Shown here in pieces: positions 24,440 to 37,689 of a stretch of 64,000 nt of DNA. The stretch covers positions 62,001 to 126,000 of the forward strand of contig JAUPFP010000106.1 in the NCBI GenBank assembly GCA_036925085.1. The letters run 5' to 3'. Every line of letters begins with the position of its first letter. Position 1 is the first letter of the stretch. The position numbers and the translations under genes were made by a program. The notes under the pieces are model-generated. The model saw nothing but the letters and a program-made list of their open reading frames with translations. It ran no database searches and was not told where the DNA came from. This stretch comes from Brachycybe producta. Taxonomy: Eukaryota; Arthropoda; Diplopoda; Playtdesmida; Andrognathidae.

Positions 24440-25144
24440 TGACCGGAGTCACATATATAAATAAAAAACTCCATAGTAATAACATCACACATCTGTAGTT
24501 GCATCACTTTATTAGAGCCTTGTCTTCCATATACACAGGTACCAAAACATCAGTAGTCATAATAGGTGAGGGCTATGCCTTCAATTTTCAAATACATAAA
24601 AACATCATACTTAGCTATTGGTCTTTGCCATTCAAATACAGTACAAAACATAGGCCTAAGCCTTCAAACACATATTTCCTGGGCACATTCCCAACCTGGT
24701 CTCCACCAGAAGGGGAACTGCCCGGATCATTACATTTTAGTACGACAACAACTACAGTTACAACAACAACAATGCTCTCATCTCCAAGATTTACCTTTTT
24801 ATAGGCCCTATTTTGTATTTAAAATTAACTGTCACTCTGAAAAAACCAATAAGCTTGCTAGTTTTGAATATAATTGTTACAACAACCAACTGAAACCATA
24901 TGAATATTTGAATTCAAATAATTCCAGCAACCTGTCATAACAGCCCTCAACAATAAACAAAAAAACAAAGAAAGAAGTTGGTGACCTTAGGTCACCAACT
25001 ACCAAAAAGGAGTCAGGATAGATGCTCATAAAGCTGCCACCACCTAATGGGTTTTCAAAAACAATAAATTACAAATATTGTATTTCAGTTGAGATTTAAT
25101 TTAAACAATTTAAGATGCTAGTTTTTTAGTGACCACCCGGTCAC
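24439..25144. other. Gene-free spacer between two AGT arrays
   Basis: No exon recognised. The 101- and 124-codon frames show no domain. GTGACC/GGTCAC words occur at both ends (24439 and about 25130) and in the palindrome at 24975-24999. The arrays and spacer may therefore be parts of one decayed element. Confidence 0.4.
24975..24999. repeat. Perfect 25 bp palindrome
   Basis: AGTTGGTGACCT, a central T, and AGGTCACCAACT form a perfect 12 bp inverted repeat with a one-base centre. Confidence 0.85.
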
Positions 25145-25196
25145 AGTAGTAGTAGTAGTAGAAGTAGTAGTAGTAGTAGAAGTAGTAGAAGTAGTA

Positions 25197-25232
<36 letters not shown>

Positions 25233-25256
25233 CTAGTAGTACTAGTAGTAGAAGTA

Positions 25257-25293
<37 letters not shown>

Positions 25294-25314
25294 GAGTAGT
25301 AGTAGGAGTAGTAG
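25145..25314. repeat. Second AGT array
   Basis: About 170 bp of AGT units with AGA, ACT and AGG interruptions. It lacks the regular 15 bp spacing of the larger array and begins directly after GGTCAC. Confidence 0.95.
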
Positions 25315-26211
25315 CGTAAAAGTTGTGCAGTATAATACTCTAATGGTAAGACACACTGAATAAACAGTAGGCCTTCAAAGTTGTAATCCGCCTTGCTTTC
25401 TTTTTTATTTCCAGTACGTTTGTAATTCTGCGCGTGTGTGTGACTTGCAAAACTTTTTTTTTTCCATTTGCATTCATTTCAAAAGTAATACATACAATAA
25501 CATGCATAAACATCTTTATCATTACATTATGCATTTTATGTTCGGATCAAGCAAGATATGAATGGCTGCATTGCGAAAGAGAAAACATATTTTGAGCTTT
25601 TAAAGTCGTTTCTCACCAAAAAAAAAATGCATAAAAACAGCATCCACCCATCATTGTGTATTTGTGGGTATGATAAAGAAAGTTTCTATTTCTACCATGA
25701 CAATGTCCCCACACACACGCACGCACACGTATGTATCTCCTGTATGTTATGTGGTGATGGGTTGTACATATGAATGACAAACATACACGTAAGAAGATGC
25801 CATCACCACAACACAACAAAATACCACCACACAACACACACACACACACTGCATTTCAGTTTTATCCTATCAATTCTTCGCTACATTACATCCTAAACAT
25901 ATTGAAAGCTGCTGCCTAATGTGTTTTTTTTTTTTTCAATGTCTAGAAACTACTATTTTCTTTTTTATGTTTTTAAGTAGAAGGAGGAATAAATACACTT
26001 TTCAAAGATCATGTTAGAATCTCCTCATCCTCCTTCTCCTCCTCATAATGTTGATGGCTGTGTTTCTTTTTTTAGATGGTAAGCCTATGACAATTCTTAC
26101 AACTTCTATTGTTTCATTTCGCTAAAAAAATGATATATAAAGTTGTTTCAATTTCACTCATTGTCTACTCACCCCTCCCATAGGAAAACCCCCTAAGGAA
26201 AACTAATATCT
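25315..26211. other. Gene-free stretch
   Basis: No exon recognised. Contains CA/GT-rich patches (25700-25735, 25820-25850) and T-runs. Confidence 0.55.
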
Positions 26212-26793
26212 GGGGCCCGTTTCACAAAACTACAAGTATTGTTAGTAAAAATAAATTTGTACAAGTTTGTAAAATTCCCACTTTTTAGCGTTTCATAAAA
26301 GCACAAGTGTACACTTGTAATTACAAGTAAATTTTTACAATTTTACAAGTAAAATTAAAAGTAGCTAACAAGTGTAGTGGCCAAACTTGTTACCAACCAA
26401 AGATTTTCTTTCGACCTAACTCAAAAGGTAGGTAGATTGTTTTACAAGTGTTTTGAAATTAAACAGAATGTCCTTACTATCTCGTATTTCTTTTAAAATA
26501 CATAGCTTATTTTCTAATGCAACACTTAAGACGTTTTTGGCACTATGAAATTACACACAAATGAAAAAAAACACTACTACACTTGTTACAAACAAGTCAA
26601 ATTTCACTTGTTTCCAAAAAGTTGTTGCCAACAACTTGTTACCTACACTTGTACGCTACAATTGTTACTCGCAAGACTTGTAGATTTGTGTACAAATATT
26701 CGTGAAACACCTGTAACCAACAAGTTGTAATTACAAGAACTTGTAACCTACAGTTGTTACGGACAAGACTTTTAGTTTTGTGAAACGGGCCCC
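26212..26793. mobile_element. Inverted-repeat element with GGGGCCCGTTTCAC ends
   Basis: A perfect 21 bp inverted terminal repeat, GGGGCCCGTTTCACAAAACT plus one base, bounds 582 bp. The interior is filled with ACAAGT and ACTTGT words in both orientations (more than twenty). No transposase is present. No clear target duplication could be read. Confidence 0.75.
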
Positions 26794-26944
26794 TGGAATA
26801 CAAAAATTAAAAGGAAATGCTATAGTATACCACCTGTTCAAATCTAAGTGGCTTAAAAATCTAAAGGTTCCTCCAATTCTGGCTATTCTATCAGTCAGAA
26901 GCAAACTAGAAACTATAAGGGGTACCTCACTCAATTAAGGTGAT

Positions 26945-27240
26945 TAAACGTCTCTGAAACACTCATTATTTAGACTGACAATTGCAAAATTGAGAGAAAC
27001 TTGAAAGTGTTTTTAGAAACTAGAAGGGTAGCACAATTATTTAAGGGTATTTTCATGCTGAAATCTTTTAAAATAAGCTTTTTAGGTCAGCTTGAAAATG
27101 AAACAACATTAAGCAGACAATATTTTTTTATTTTTATCTAAACAAATTTTATTTTGAATTACATGTATATCAACATGAAACTGTTAAGTGATTAAGCTAA
27201 CATTCTAGTTTCTAATACAATTTCAAACACAGAATAACTA
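26945..27240. repeat. Family FB1 foldback, both arms
   Basis: The left arm carries ACTTGAAAGTGTTTTTAGAAAC, ACTAGAAGGGTAG and TTAAGGGTATTTTCATG. The right arm carries ATCAACATGAAA, GATTAAGCTA and CTAGTTTCTAA. The intervening AAGCAGACAATATTTTTT block is seen in other copies. A fragment of a further arm abuts at 26900-26944. Confidence 0.8.
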
Positions 27241-28828
27241 GAGAGAAAAACATCTTAAGAGCTTCAAACAAAAAAAAAAACCACGCAGGCACGGAATTTA
27301 ATATCAATTATTTGATTAAAACCTTAAGAAAATCCAACAGCCAAGAAGAGGACCACAAATTTGATCTCAAAATCTATATTCTTTTGGAATGAAATAAAAG
27401 TATCGAAAGAAAAGTAACTCAGCAGCTTGCAGAGTTTCAATTTGGTATTATATATTGTTCTTAAGGTAACAACACAGGGTCGGTTGCTGAAGTCATGAAC
27501 TTTTGATAGAAAGTTTCAAGCAAAAGTTGATGAGTTTAGCACTAGATTTGACTTAGCAATCATTGAGAATACAACCCCTTAGTTCTGATTGCTCTTTTAT
27601 GCTGTCAAAATAATTCAATAATAGAAATAAAATTGTTCATTTGAAATGTTCAATATGGTTCGTATTATTTTTCGAGATCAAAATGGGAATTCAGACACAC
27701 AGTCCAGTATCACAAACACACCCCGTTTACAATTCTTTCATTCGATTTCATTCGGACACACATAAAAAAAACCTAAATAAGAGTTTTCATGTGAACTGTT
27801 GTCATATCACTGATCCACACAAAATCCACACAGAATCATCATCCACCTTACTATCTTACATGTATATGTATCTGTGTATATGGATGTATGGATATTGCTT
27901 CTTTTTTTTGGGGGGGGGGAGTTCGAGGAGGGGAGGGTCTCAATTCATAGCGACGACTTCGAAAAAAAGGTTTTCCATAATACACTCGAAACCATGCACA
28001 TAAATGTATTTTGAGTCAAATTTAGAGAAAAATCGATTCTGAAATGACATCGATCTCATCTCGTGGTTTCTTTTCTCATTTTTTTCTTATTCCTTCTATT
28101 TCCATTGGAAAGAGAGAGACCTGAGGCCGAGTGAAATAGCATGACACCTAAAAGCACACACACACACCCACCCACACATACATAAGAGATCTTTTATGGG
28201 TACAAACAAATCTTTCCTGACGAAAAGTTTTTATTAAAAAAAAATATAGGCAAAAAGACCAGTCGTTCCATTTTTTTTTTTTTGCTGCTTCTGCTGCTGC
28301 TTCTTATTCTATTCATTTCCCGTTATGTTAAGACTGAAGAAGATCATTCTAAAAAATGTCAGAATTGGTCTCGAACAACGGAAAGAATAAGAAAGGGAAG
28401 TTAAAACTTAAACTGTGCCTGGCTACTATCCAAAAAAAAAAAAAAGGAACACAAGAACCTAGTTTTTTCCATTCTAAAGTGTCTTACATGTAAAACGAAT
28501 CCAACATAAGCGGTTTTTCTTCTTCTTATATTACTACAATTTCTTTTGGTAACATGACAGCCAAATTCAGAAAGTGTGTATGCGTTTGCCCATTCTTATC
28601 TATATTTTTCTGTGTACGACGTGGTATGTCCAATATATTCATTCTATTGGACTTCAACTTCAACTTGTAACCTATTGTTACCGAAATTTCATATTACGAG
28701 TACACAACTGTAGTAACTGATCTACATCATGCAAGTATCAAATACAAAACAAAAACCAAATACCTCTAAAGGTGTACACATACACAGCTCGACTTACTAG
28801 AATCAACAGTATTGAAAAGAGAAAAAAA
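27241..28828. other. Gene-free stretch
   Basis: No exon recognised. It contains a G-run at 27910-27919 and CA repeats near 28155. At about 27475-27600 a sequence containing GATGAGTTTAGCACTA and GATTTGACTTAGCAAT resembles the short foldbacks at 29534 and 55555. Confidence 0.5.
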
Positions 28829-29523
28829 CACAATGGAACGTGTATGACCAAATAAAACTGTGTTGCTTCCAACATAGCCATGTTCTTCAATCCAGCAAAA
28901 TACACTGTTGGAAAGACTATAGCCAATCATTAGCAAGCACAAATTAGAATATCTAAAATCAAGGTTGAATTCATAAATATTTTTGATACTTTATACTGTT
29001 AATATATGACAAATGCGTTGTTGGACGTAAACATTTATATATGCCCAATACCCGTGTACAGTGCATGTGAACAACTTGAACGTCTTGGTTTGTTGGTATC
29101 AGCACGGTTGATTCTGGCCCGTGTTATGCTAGGATACGCACCTTAAGGTGAAGATCCTAAATCTTAAATAAAAAAAACGCTGACTAAATGTGGACATACC
29201 ACAGTCTGATTTATTGGAATCAATAGTGTTGAAACCAACAAATCAAGACATTCAACATGTTGACATACATGGGCATACATACATATACAGGTATGTACAT
29301 CCATCAATTGCATTTGTCCTCTAACATCAGCAGAAAATATCAAAAGAAGATTATGAATTTAACCTTGACTTTACATATAATAATTTACACTTGCTCCTGA
29401 TTGGATATAAATGAGCTTTCCAAGACGGTATTTTGCTGGACTGAAGTAGAGCAGATCCTATTTTTGTTGGCTATGTCAGATAGTTGAAACCATCAAGTTT
29501 TATTCTGTCATACACAATCCAAT
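28829..29523. mobile_element. Long foldback element, about 695 bp
   Basis: The two halves are imperfect inverted copies over about 280 bp each. Left blocks GTGTATGACCAAATAAAAC, AACATAGCC, CCAGCAAAATAC, TTGGAAAG, AAGGTTGAATTCATAA, GACAAATGC and GTGAACAACTTGAACGTCTTG recur in reverse order and complement on the right. The centre is at about 29140-29200. It has no coding frame of interest. Confidence 0.7.
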
Positions 29524-29533
29524 GTATGTCTTT

Positions 29534-29654
29534 AGGGTGATATTCTTAATGACTACTTAGCCAAAGTAAGAGCTAAACCTCTTCCACTTTCACATGAAAC
29601 TGCTTATCTAAAGATCGTTAACTTTGGCTAAGCAGTCATTAAAAATACCACCCT
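29534..29654. mobile_element. Short foldback MITE, 121 bp
   Basis: Left AGGGTGATATTCTTAATGAC pairs with right GTCATTAAAAATACCACCCT, extending to CTTAGCCAAAGT/ACTTTGGCTAAG (arms about 37 bp). It sits 10 bp beyond the 695 bp foldback. Confidence 0.75.
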
Positions 29655-31484
29655 GAATTCTATCTATTTCACAGAAAAATATAGAACAGAATTATTTAAA
29701 TTCAAATAAATTCTGTTTCACTCGACGTTTTCCCGCGTATGAAAGGAACAATTTAACAAAATACCTAAAATGCTGAAGAAACAACAACAGAAAATTATGT
29801 TTCTAAAATATCAAGCCTATTTATTGACTTGGCAGCAAATAAGTTTTTTTGTGTTCTTCTTACCGAAAAAACGCAGCTCAAAGTAGATCACAAAGACGCA
29901 CATACACACACATAAAAAAGTGAAGGTTTAAACTTAAGAAAGTGACGAGAAAAAAAAAAAACACAAAATTCCAGAAAAAAAGAAAGGAACAAAAAGAACA
30001 AAAAAAAATGGCACAAAGTGTTTCAAATGATGGAGTTTGCCTAGTATTTAACATATAATTTAGTATAAGCTAAGACAAATTCTAAATACCTTAAGTTGGT
30101 TCTTTAAAGGTGATCACTGATCAATGAAAATTAGTACGTTAAGTGTTTCTTCTTTGTAGACACGATTGATTGTTGTGCACTCTTTTTCTAAGAGGGAATA
30201 TATCCACGAATAAAACGAAATCAAATGACGACGACGACGACGAAACTATCCACAAGTTAAGTAATAATCCATCTCACACGTCAAGGAAAAGTCCAACACT
30301 CACGATTGACCTGTGAAGAAACATACATACTCGGTAATAATGGACAAATGCTGCAAACGACCAAAATGGCAAAAAAAAAAAAAAAAGGAAAAGTGAGAAA
30401 CAGAGAGAGAGAGAGAAAAAGGGTAATAAATATTATGGTTTCTCTTATTTTTACAATTGATATACGAGATGTCGTTAAAATAGCAACATCAATACAAGAG
30501 CAAAAAAGAAACAAGAAAGGAGTAACTTTTGAGTAGAAGAACCTGACTTGGGTGAAGTTGTGAGCGCGAGTGACCAGAATAATGAAGAATGTTGTCACCC
30601 AAAGGAGAGAGAGAGAATAAAAAAGGGAAGCAAAAGTTGTAGTGACCGGGTATAGTAATTTACAGGGGGAAAAAAAAGGATTCACTTTGGTACTGTTTCA
30701 CCAGCAGCCAGCACACATGCTGCTTACTTTGTCTATCATATCATGTGTGCTGTGTATGTGCCTTTCTTTTAGAGACTGAATGTAAGCCGCACTAGCAGCA
30801 ACTCTCACGCACCCTCACACAGACACACACACAACAACACCACCAACCAATAATTTTCTCCGAGAAACTCCACAGTTTTCCAAGCTGAAATGCCGAAAAA
30901 GAATATCTGCTCGTACGGACAAGTCGACTCAAACATACAGGGGTATTGTTTGTTATACAGAACAGGATAGAAAAGAGTCAAGAGATTCTCCTGATAAATT
31001 ACAAGGTGTTCTAACAAAAAAATACCATTGCAACTTGCAAGACTATATTTCAAGATATATACAGTGAAAACCCTTTAACACGAAGACACAAAATATATTT
31101 GAGATCACGTCTCTTACTCTTAGGCCACAATCATTCACTCAGAAAGCGACGCGACTGAAAATAGAATCACACTCATTTAAACAATTAAAAACACTTTTTT
31201 GAGAAACTTGAGTTCTAAGTTAAGAGAAGATTCATGGCTTACTTTGCTGAGCTCCTCAAGTGCAAAAAACCGTTTTAACTATTCAGAATATCAGTTTATT
31301 TGGCTCCCCCCCCCCCCTACAATAGATTGAGATAGAAAAAATGCAACTTAAAACTCATTTTACCCAAAAGTGTTTTTTTAGTTGTGCCACCCTTCCAGCC
31401 GAGGTGCAATATGTGATTTTGGTCTTAGAATAGTATAAAAAATTATTTTACGATAGTTTATAAATAGCTGATTAACAAAACTAA
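29655..31484. other. Gene-free stretch
   Basis: No exon recognised. It has A-runs (29951-30010, 30370-30386), GACGAC repeats at about 30227-30242 and a C-run near 31308. The 134-codon minus frame at about 30281-30685 is driven by T/C-rich sequence and shows no domain. Confidence 0.55.
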
Positions 31485-32115
31485 TTATTCTGTCTTTCAA
31501 GAGGAAAGTTAAGAGAAACTAGAAAGTATTACAACAGTAAAGAAAAACTAATAAAATATAAAAGCTCAAAAAGTGCCAATAACATCGAAAATAAGGACTA
31601 CCCCTGAGATAAGATGATTTTATACACACACAACATTAATAAAAGATGCTACCTGTACCGGTTTAACCAGCGGATACAAGTTGATCCTGAAAGTTGAGGC
31701 CACCATTTAGTGACAAACAACAACAATCAGTCAATTTTTGTTTACCAATATATCATTGGTATACACAAATTGACTGAGCCAATATCTGGCTCTTTTTCAG
31801 CTTTTACATTTCCTAGCTGAAATTTTTCATTGACTGATCTTGAATTCTCACTCTTTAATGGCTATTTAGAATTATATGTTAATGTCATTTGCGTATTTGT
31901 ATCGTATAAAATAAACTTTTTATACACAAAAATAAAAATATATACTTAAAAAGTTGGGTCATTTTCAACCTGAGATACAAAGCTTATTTTAAAAGATAAC
32001 ATGAAAACATCCTTATGTGATTGAGCTGCCCTTCTAGTTTCTAAAACACATTCAAGTTTATCTTCATTTTGCATCTGAAAGTCAGAATAACCAAGGGTTT
32101 GAGAGGCATTTACAT
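31485..32115. repeat. Family FB1 foldback, separated arms
   Basis: A left-arm fragment (TTCTGTCTTTCAAG...GAGAAACTAGAAAGT, 31485-31530) and a full right arm (GCTTATTTTAAAAGATAAC...GATTGAGCTGCCC...CAGAATAACC, about 31920-32115) are separated by about 390 bp of unrelated sequence. This is probably an insertion or two independent fragments. Confidence 0.65.
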
Positions 32116-33202
32116 TTTAAAACCACTGAAAACCATGAAAAAAATAAAACCAGTCCCTTCCATTTCATGTTACATGGTTTTTCCATTGTATGTATGTGTC
32201 ACACATGTGTAGCCTATGTTGTACTGCTATGGGCTATATATACATGTATGCATTCTAAAAACACAACCATAATCATATTTTCATCACCAGACTCTCTCCT
32301 ACTACATGAAAAAAATAGTAAGGCTATTTTAAAATATTATTTCCTACACAAATATTTCGTCTTCTTACTAAAGGTTACTTCGGTATTTCAAAAAAAAAAA
32401 AAAAAAAGACTAAAGGTGCAGCAAAAGACCACCCAAATAGGGCTTTTGAAATTTTTATTTCATGTTTTTTTAACCCAACAAACTAAATTTCGACTTGTCT
32501 TGAAACTGGTATTTTGATGCCACATTTTTCTCAGTTGTAATTTTCTTGTGTGTATATTTATATCCTACCTTCTTGAGAAATATTTATTTGAGAAATGACC
32601 AATACTTACCAGGTATAAGAGAATCCACCCTACTCTGTGTCAACGTTAATCCGTTCGACACGCCCTCTACACAATGGGAGATCTAATTATTTATCAATAT
32701 TTCTTATTATTTACTCGCTTCATAATTCGTTTTTCCACCACCACCACCACCACCACCACCACCACCACCACCACCACCTGAAATATTTGAAAATAATTCA
32801 CACTGCACGGAGGTTTGAACTCATGACGAAATTACCATAGTCTGAGACACTAACTACTACACCAACAAGACAAGAGAGGATTAGATCTTTTACTTTTTAG
32901 ACCCCTTTTTTTATATAAAAGCGAGTATCACAAAAAACATGTTTTTTGTTTAATTTTCATGTTATTAATAATATTACTGTGCAGGATACATAAATATAAA
33001 GATATACCTAGATAAATCTTTCTAACCACAAATCAGAAGAAGAATAAGTTCACGAGAAGTAAGATTGAAAATCTAAAAACCATTATGTGCACAAATTTAG
33101 TTATTTATGACTACATTTAAAAATACATACCTCATCATATATATAATTTAAAAAAAAAATAAGTTCTTTTTACTAATGTAAGAGTGGATTAATATTTATT
33201 AA
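32116..33202. other. Gene-free stretch
   Basis: No exon recognised. It contains an A-run at 32391-32407 and a CCA array at 32737-32778. The 116-codon frame at 32167-32517 has no domain. Confidence 0.55.
32737..32778. repeat. (CCA)n microsatellite
   Basis: About 14 CCA units; it gives a spurious polyhistidine frame. Confidence 0.95.
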
Positions 33203-33541
33203 CTAGTGGGGTAACCCGTCATAAATGACGGGAGCAAAATTCACAGGCAATTGTGCGCATGCGCGTCGTTTGTTCCTTTTTTACTCCTTTCATTTCAATT
33301 TCAGTCACCCTCTCCCACTTTTCTCCCCTCCCCGTTTTTTTCTCTCTTCCCCCCTTCTACACTTTCCAACCTTTTCCCTCTCCAATTTAATATCATGGGG
33401 TTCTTGGATGGGAAGGGTGCAACATATAGTCGACCTTGAGAAAAAAAGCGGTTCATTTCTTCATTTATTTAAATTTTTATAAATTCTAACGTGCTTCAAG
33501 GTTTTTGTACAGTGTTACTCCACACACACACAGACCTGGGA
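33203..33541 (-). mobile_element. Non-autonomous Helitron-like element, copy 3
   Basis: This is the best-preserved copy. On the minus strand it starts TCCCAGGTCTGTGTG after an A and ends hairpin CCCGTCAT-TT-ATGACGGG, TTACCCCA, CTAG, before a T. The length is 339 bp. The interior matches copy 1 throughout, including GCGCATGCGCACAATTGCC. It has no open frame of interest. Confidence 0.8.
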
Positions 33542-34037
33542 TATTATGTATATAATTTTTGATCCAATGTAAAAGGCAATCAATCAATCAATATTGTGTT
33601 TGGTAGAAGAAAACCTTTTGTATGTAACTTGTCTATCAAAATGACAAAAACCTTAAGTTTACTTCAACAACTTCACAAGTGACAGAAATGAAGATGTCGA
33701 GCAACATCAACATCAAATAAGCATTTGACGTTGATGTTATTAGTGCTAGTTTTTTTTTCTTCTTCTTGAAGACGGACAAACCGAAATACATTTCAAATAA
33801 AAGTCTTACTGGTCCTACCATATATACCATTCACTTTTCTGCAATTTATGGTTCCAAAATTGAACATTAGATTCGGTTTGTGAGTATAGGAGGCCCTACT
33901 GATCATCATTGGTAAGAGACTTGCAAAGAGTCTATAACGACCCACATTCTAAAATGTTACTTAAAATAAAGCTAAGCTTAAAACAAGAAGCAATACAAAA
34001 TTATTTATAGTCAGTCTATGGAAAGGTAAAGGGCCAG
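33542..34037. other. Gene-free stretch
   Basis: Short AATC repeats near 33578; no exon recognised. Confidence 0.55.
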
Positions 34038-34333
34038 AGACTGCATATGTTTGCGTTCTGCAGCTTTAAAGCTAAGCTTTGTACAGCTTTTTTGTAGCTT
34101 GAATTTAAGTGTCTTTAAAAAGCAAACTGGTGCTTGCTTGCTTTTTTTGAGTTCATTAAGCTTAATCTTATGAAAAATGAAAAGTCAGGTCAGCTGATTA
34201 TAATCTAGCACTTTTATTGAGCAGGCTAGAGGTTAGATTTTGATGCAAATATGCAGTATTGGCTTCGTTGCTTTAAATAAATAAGCAACAAGCAGTAAAA
34301 GCTTTAAAGTTACAGAAAGCAAATATGCAGTCT
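34038..34333. repeat. Foldback MITE, family FB2, copy 2
   Basis: Ends AGACTGCATATGTTTGC and GCAAATATGCAGTCT are inverted. The interior GCTTTAAAGCTAAGCTTTG block is shared with 6379-6743. Confidence 0.65.
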
Positions 34334-37300
34334 GGTTTTTACAAAGGTTACAAAGGTTTTTACAAAGTTTCCAACTTGAAACAATATAAAATCTTATACT
34401 AAAAATTGGCTGTTTTGTTGTTGGGGGTTTTTTTTTTTCGCTGTGTACATAAACAGTCAAGATTCAGGAAATGTCTCACTAGTGAACCATAAAACGGTCA
34501 AATCCATTAGAAAAGAAGTCTATATTCTAAAAGTACACTATATAATAAATATATAGAAAAGTTGTTTATTTTTTTTTTCCTATAAAGAAAAACTTAATCC
34601 TTCACACGCAACACCGTAAAAATATTAAATGTCCACTTTGATTTAGGTAAGAATAAAAAAAGTGACCGAATTATTTTTGAAAAAGAGGTGTATAAAATTT
34701 CTTAAATTCCAACTGAGTAGATTTTTACCACCGACTTTTATGCCCTCTCCCTCCCCCCAAAAAACCGAATTTATGTTTCTAAACTGAGCACTTAAATATC
34801 GTAAATTTATGGCAATCACAACCAAGCGTTCATAAATTGCGCTTAGTATAAAAATTCTACACACAGAATGCATTATATACACTTACTCGTAGTTAGAAGT
34901 GTGCCGTTAAAACAAGAGGAGAAAATATATAATATAAGAAGAAGAAAGAAAAAAACACCGTCATTTGTTGTTTATACACAGACAAACAAGCAAACATCCT
35001 ACATATTTTTAGAGAAACGTACACGATACGTGTATAAAGATAAAAGGAATTTTCATATTAAGTTTTCGCGCAAAAAAGGACTAAAATTGTAACCAAATGT
35101 CATCATTCTTAATCACTCTAGTATTTATTTGCTGAAGACTTGAGAGAAATAGAACGACATTTCTGCATTCTTAAGCATGGTCATTTAAAACTCACTTTTT
35201 CACCGGAAAAAGAGAGAATGAAAGGGAATTTGAGGCATTCTAAAAACACAGTGATAATAAATCGGTTGTTGCACAAATATTATTATTATATGCTGATGGT
35301 ATTAAAATTCTCCACAAAATCATTCTCATGAAAAAAAAAAGTCAAGTATAAGATTAATTATTCGTTGACTAATTGCTTAATCTCTCAATCTTGCACTAGA
35401 ATACAACCTTTTATTAGAAATCATTCGAAATACTAATTGATCAAAAGTTTAAAATCAATATACCAATTTGCAACAACCGTGACACCTAAGGTAAAAAGCA
35501 CTTAAACCCACATTCAACTACAACACTATAAAAACAACTTACTAATTTATGCAAATCATCTTACCGCCATTATTTTTCCTTGTGGCATTTGTGGGTCATT
35601 ATTTTGAATTTCTTTATTTTTTCCACACAACAACTGGTGGTTTTAAAGTGTAAAACGCCTCTTATCTCAAACTGATAATTTAGGTTTTCAGCTGCACAAT
35701 TAAAGGAAACTTGACAGTTGTTTTAGAATCTAGAAAGGTACACATATGCTGAGAAACATTCCAAAACATTTTGTTTTATTTGAAAAATTCTATTCATCGC
35801 ACTGAATCTGTACAGAAAAAAAAACAGTGAAATTATTTCTTCATACCACGTGGAATTTTATGATAATTAGGCCAATAGAAAGCCATCCTTCAAACGTCAT
35901 GGCTTCTCTCCTTCTATTTTTTCCCCCTTTCTTAAATATAAAATCAACAATGTCCTTGAAATATTTTCTCTTGTTACCAGTATGACCTCTAAATGCAAAA
36001 TAACACAGAAGAAATATTAATTACTGAAACATTATTCTGATTTTTTATTTTGTGAACCCATCCCTAAGAATATTTTCATGTTAATGAAAATAACCCAACT
36101 TTAAACAAAGGTTATCCCATAAAACTACACTTGAGATAAATACATTCAAGTTTTAAATGTGTTTAGTTGACAGAATAATACACGAGTTCAGTTAAGTAAA
36201 TGAACAAGATAAAATTCACTGTAATACTTAATATCTGAACAAACTGAAATAATAATTCAATATTACATTAATCCATTATATTGAAATACAAACTTAATAC
36301 ATTTAAATATTAACTCAATACATAGAAATATTAAATGAATTAATTGAATTCAACATTCTTAGTTTCTCCTTAACAGCGTTCTGTAGAGTATGTTTAATAT
36401 TTAAATGCATTTAACGTTTTAGGTATAGATAAGGAATTAACATAATATTTTTTAATTTTTGTCTTTAAAAAGTTTGTTTTGACGCTTTTAAGCTTCTCTT
36501 AATTTTGCTAGTGAAAACCCATGTTCTGAAAGCGGCATCAAAAGTGGCGTCTGGAACCACAACGTATTAAACCCGCATTTCAATGAAAGTAATCCTTTTA
36601 AATTTTAAAGTGTTCAAGAGCCATACTTTTTTTTTTGAAGAGCAGCTAGCTATTTGGTCAACCATGTCACTCACTGCCACTGTATAGTACATACTGTAGA
36701 TGTACAAAATTGTACATTATAAGATGCATAAGAACAGCTATTTCTTCAAATTAATAACACTATGGTTACAAATGAGAGTGATATACTGAGTTAAAAATAA
36801 AAGTCACTCTCGAGATTTTCTTTCTAAATAAAGAAAAAGCAATTTCTCACCTGTCAACTGATGAAAGCCTGAAAATAAGAGCAACCAAAAGACATGTTGT
36901 CCATCATGCGTAACATGCATAACGAGATACAAGAAAACAAACGCTGAAAAACCCTTAATTCATTGGTTTTGCCATGCTCTTCTTTCGATACCACTACTAC
37001 TACTACTACTACTACTAACACCATCATCACATCATACGAAATGAGAACAAAACTGTGGTTTTACCCTCAAATGACCTTTTAAACATCATCCATAATGTGA
37101 CATTTACAGCAGAAATCCAAATCAAAAGACGTTTTCTAAAACACCACCAACCCTTCTTTCATTTAATTAATTAAAAGTTTGCTAGCTTACTACATACACA
37201 TAGGCTACACATAGATAGGAATTTAGAATACAATTAAATGAATTCTCTTCATTCTCTCTTACTGTTTTTAAGATGGTCAGAGAGAGAGAAAAAAAACCTC

Positions 37301-37647
37301 CAGAACTTTAAACTTTGATAATGACGTCATCTCCTTACAGTTTTAACTGTAAATGATGTAATCCAACATTTGTAAACCCATGAACCTACAAGAAATAAAA
37401 CATTTTTAAAATTACATTCGTTTCTATAGGAACTTCATTGTTGCTATAAAAGAAAATGTCTAAAGTGCAGTTACATTTCATTAATTACACATTAATTAGC
37501 ATAAAGAATCGATGGCACATTCAAATACATACACAACATACACAAAAGAGAGAACAGAATATACATATTAGACAAACAAAGAATAATAATTACTATAATT
37601 AGGTACTTCAAAAAAAAAAAAAAGAACACAAAATGTGAACCTACATG

Positions 37648-37689
<42 letters not shown>

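Noticed and set aside
23704-24507. Open frames of 246-267 codons (STTTT, SSSST, LLLLV repeats) that look like mucin or membrane proteins
   Set aside because: All are phases of one AGT trinucleotide array. Being open in three frames is what such an array produces.
24499-24940. Overlapping frames of 101 and 124 codons between the AGT arrays
   Set aside because: No domain and no splice-site context. The sequence lies between repeat arrays and the two frames overlap in different phases.
30281-30685. 134-codon minus frame with hydrophobic segments
   Set aside because: The hydrophobicity comes from T/C-rich sequence opposite A/G runs; there is no family resemblance.
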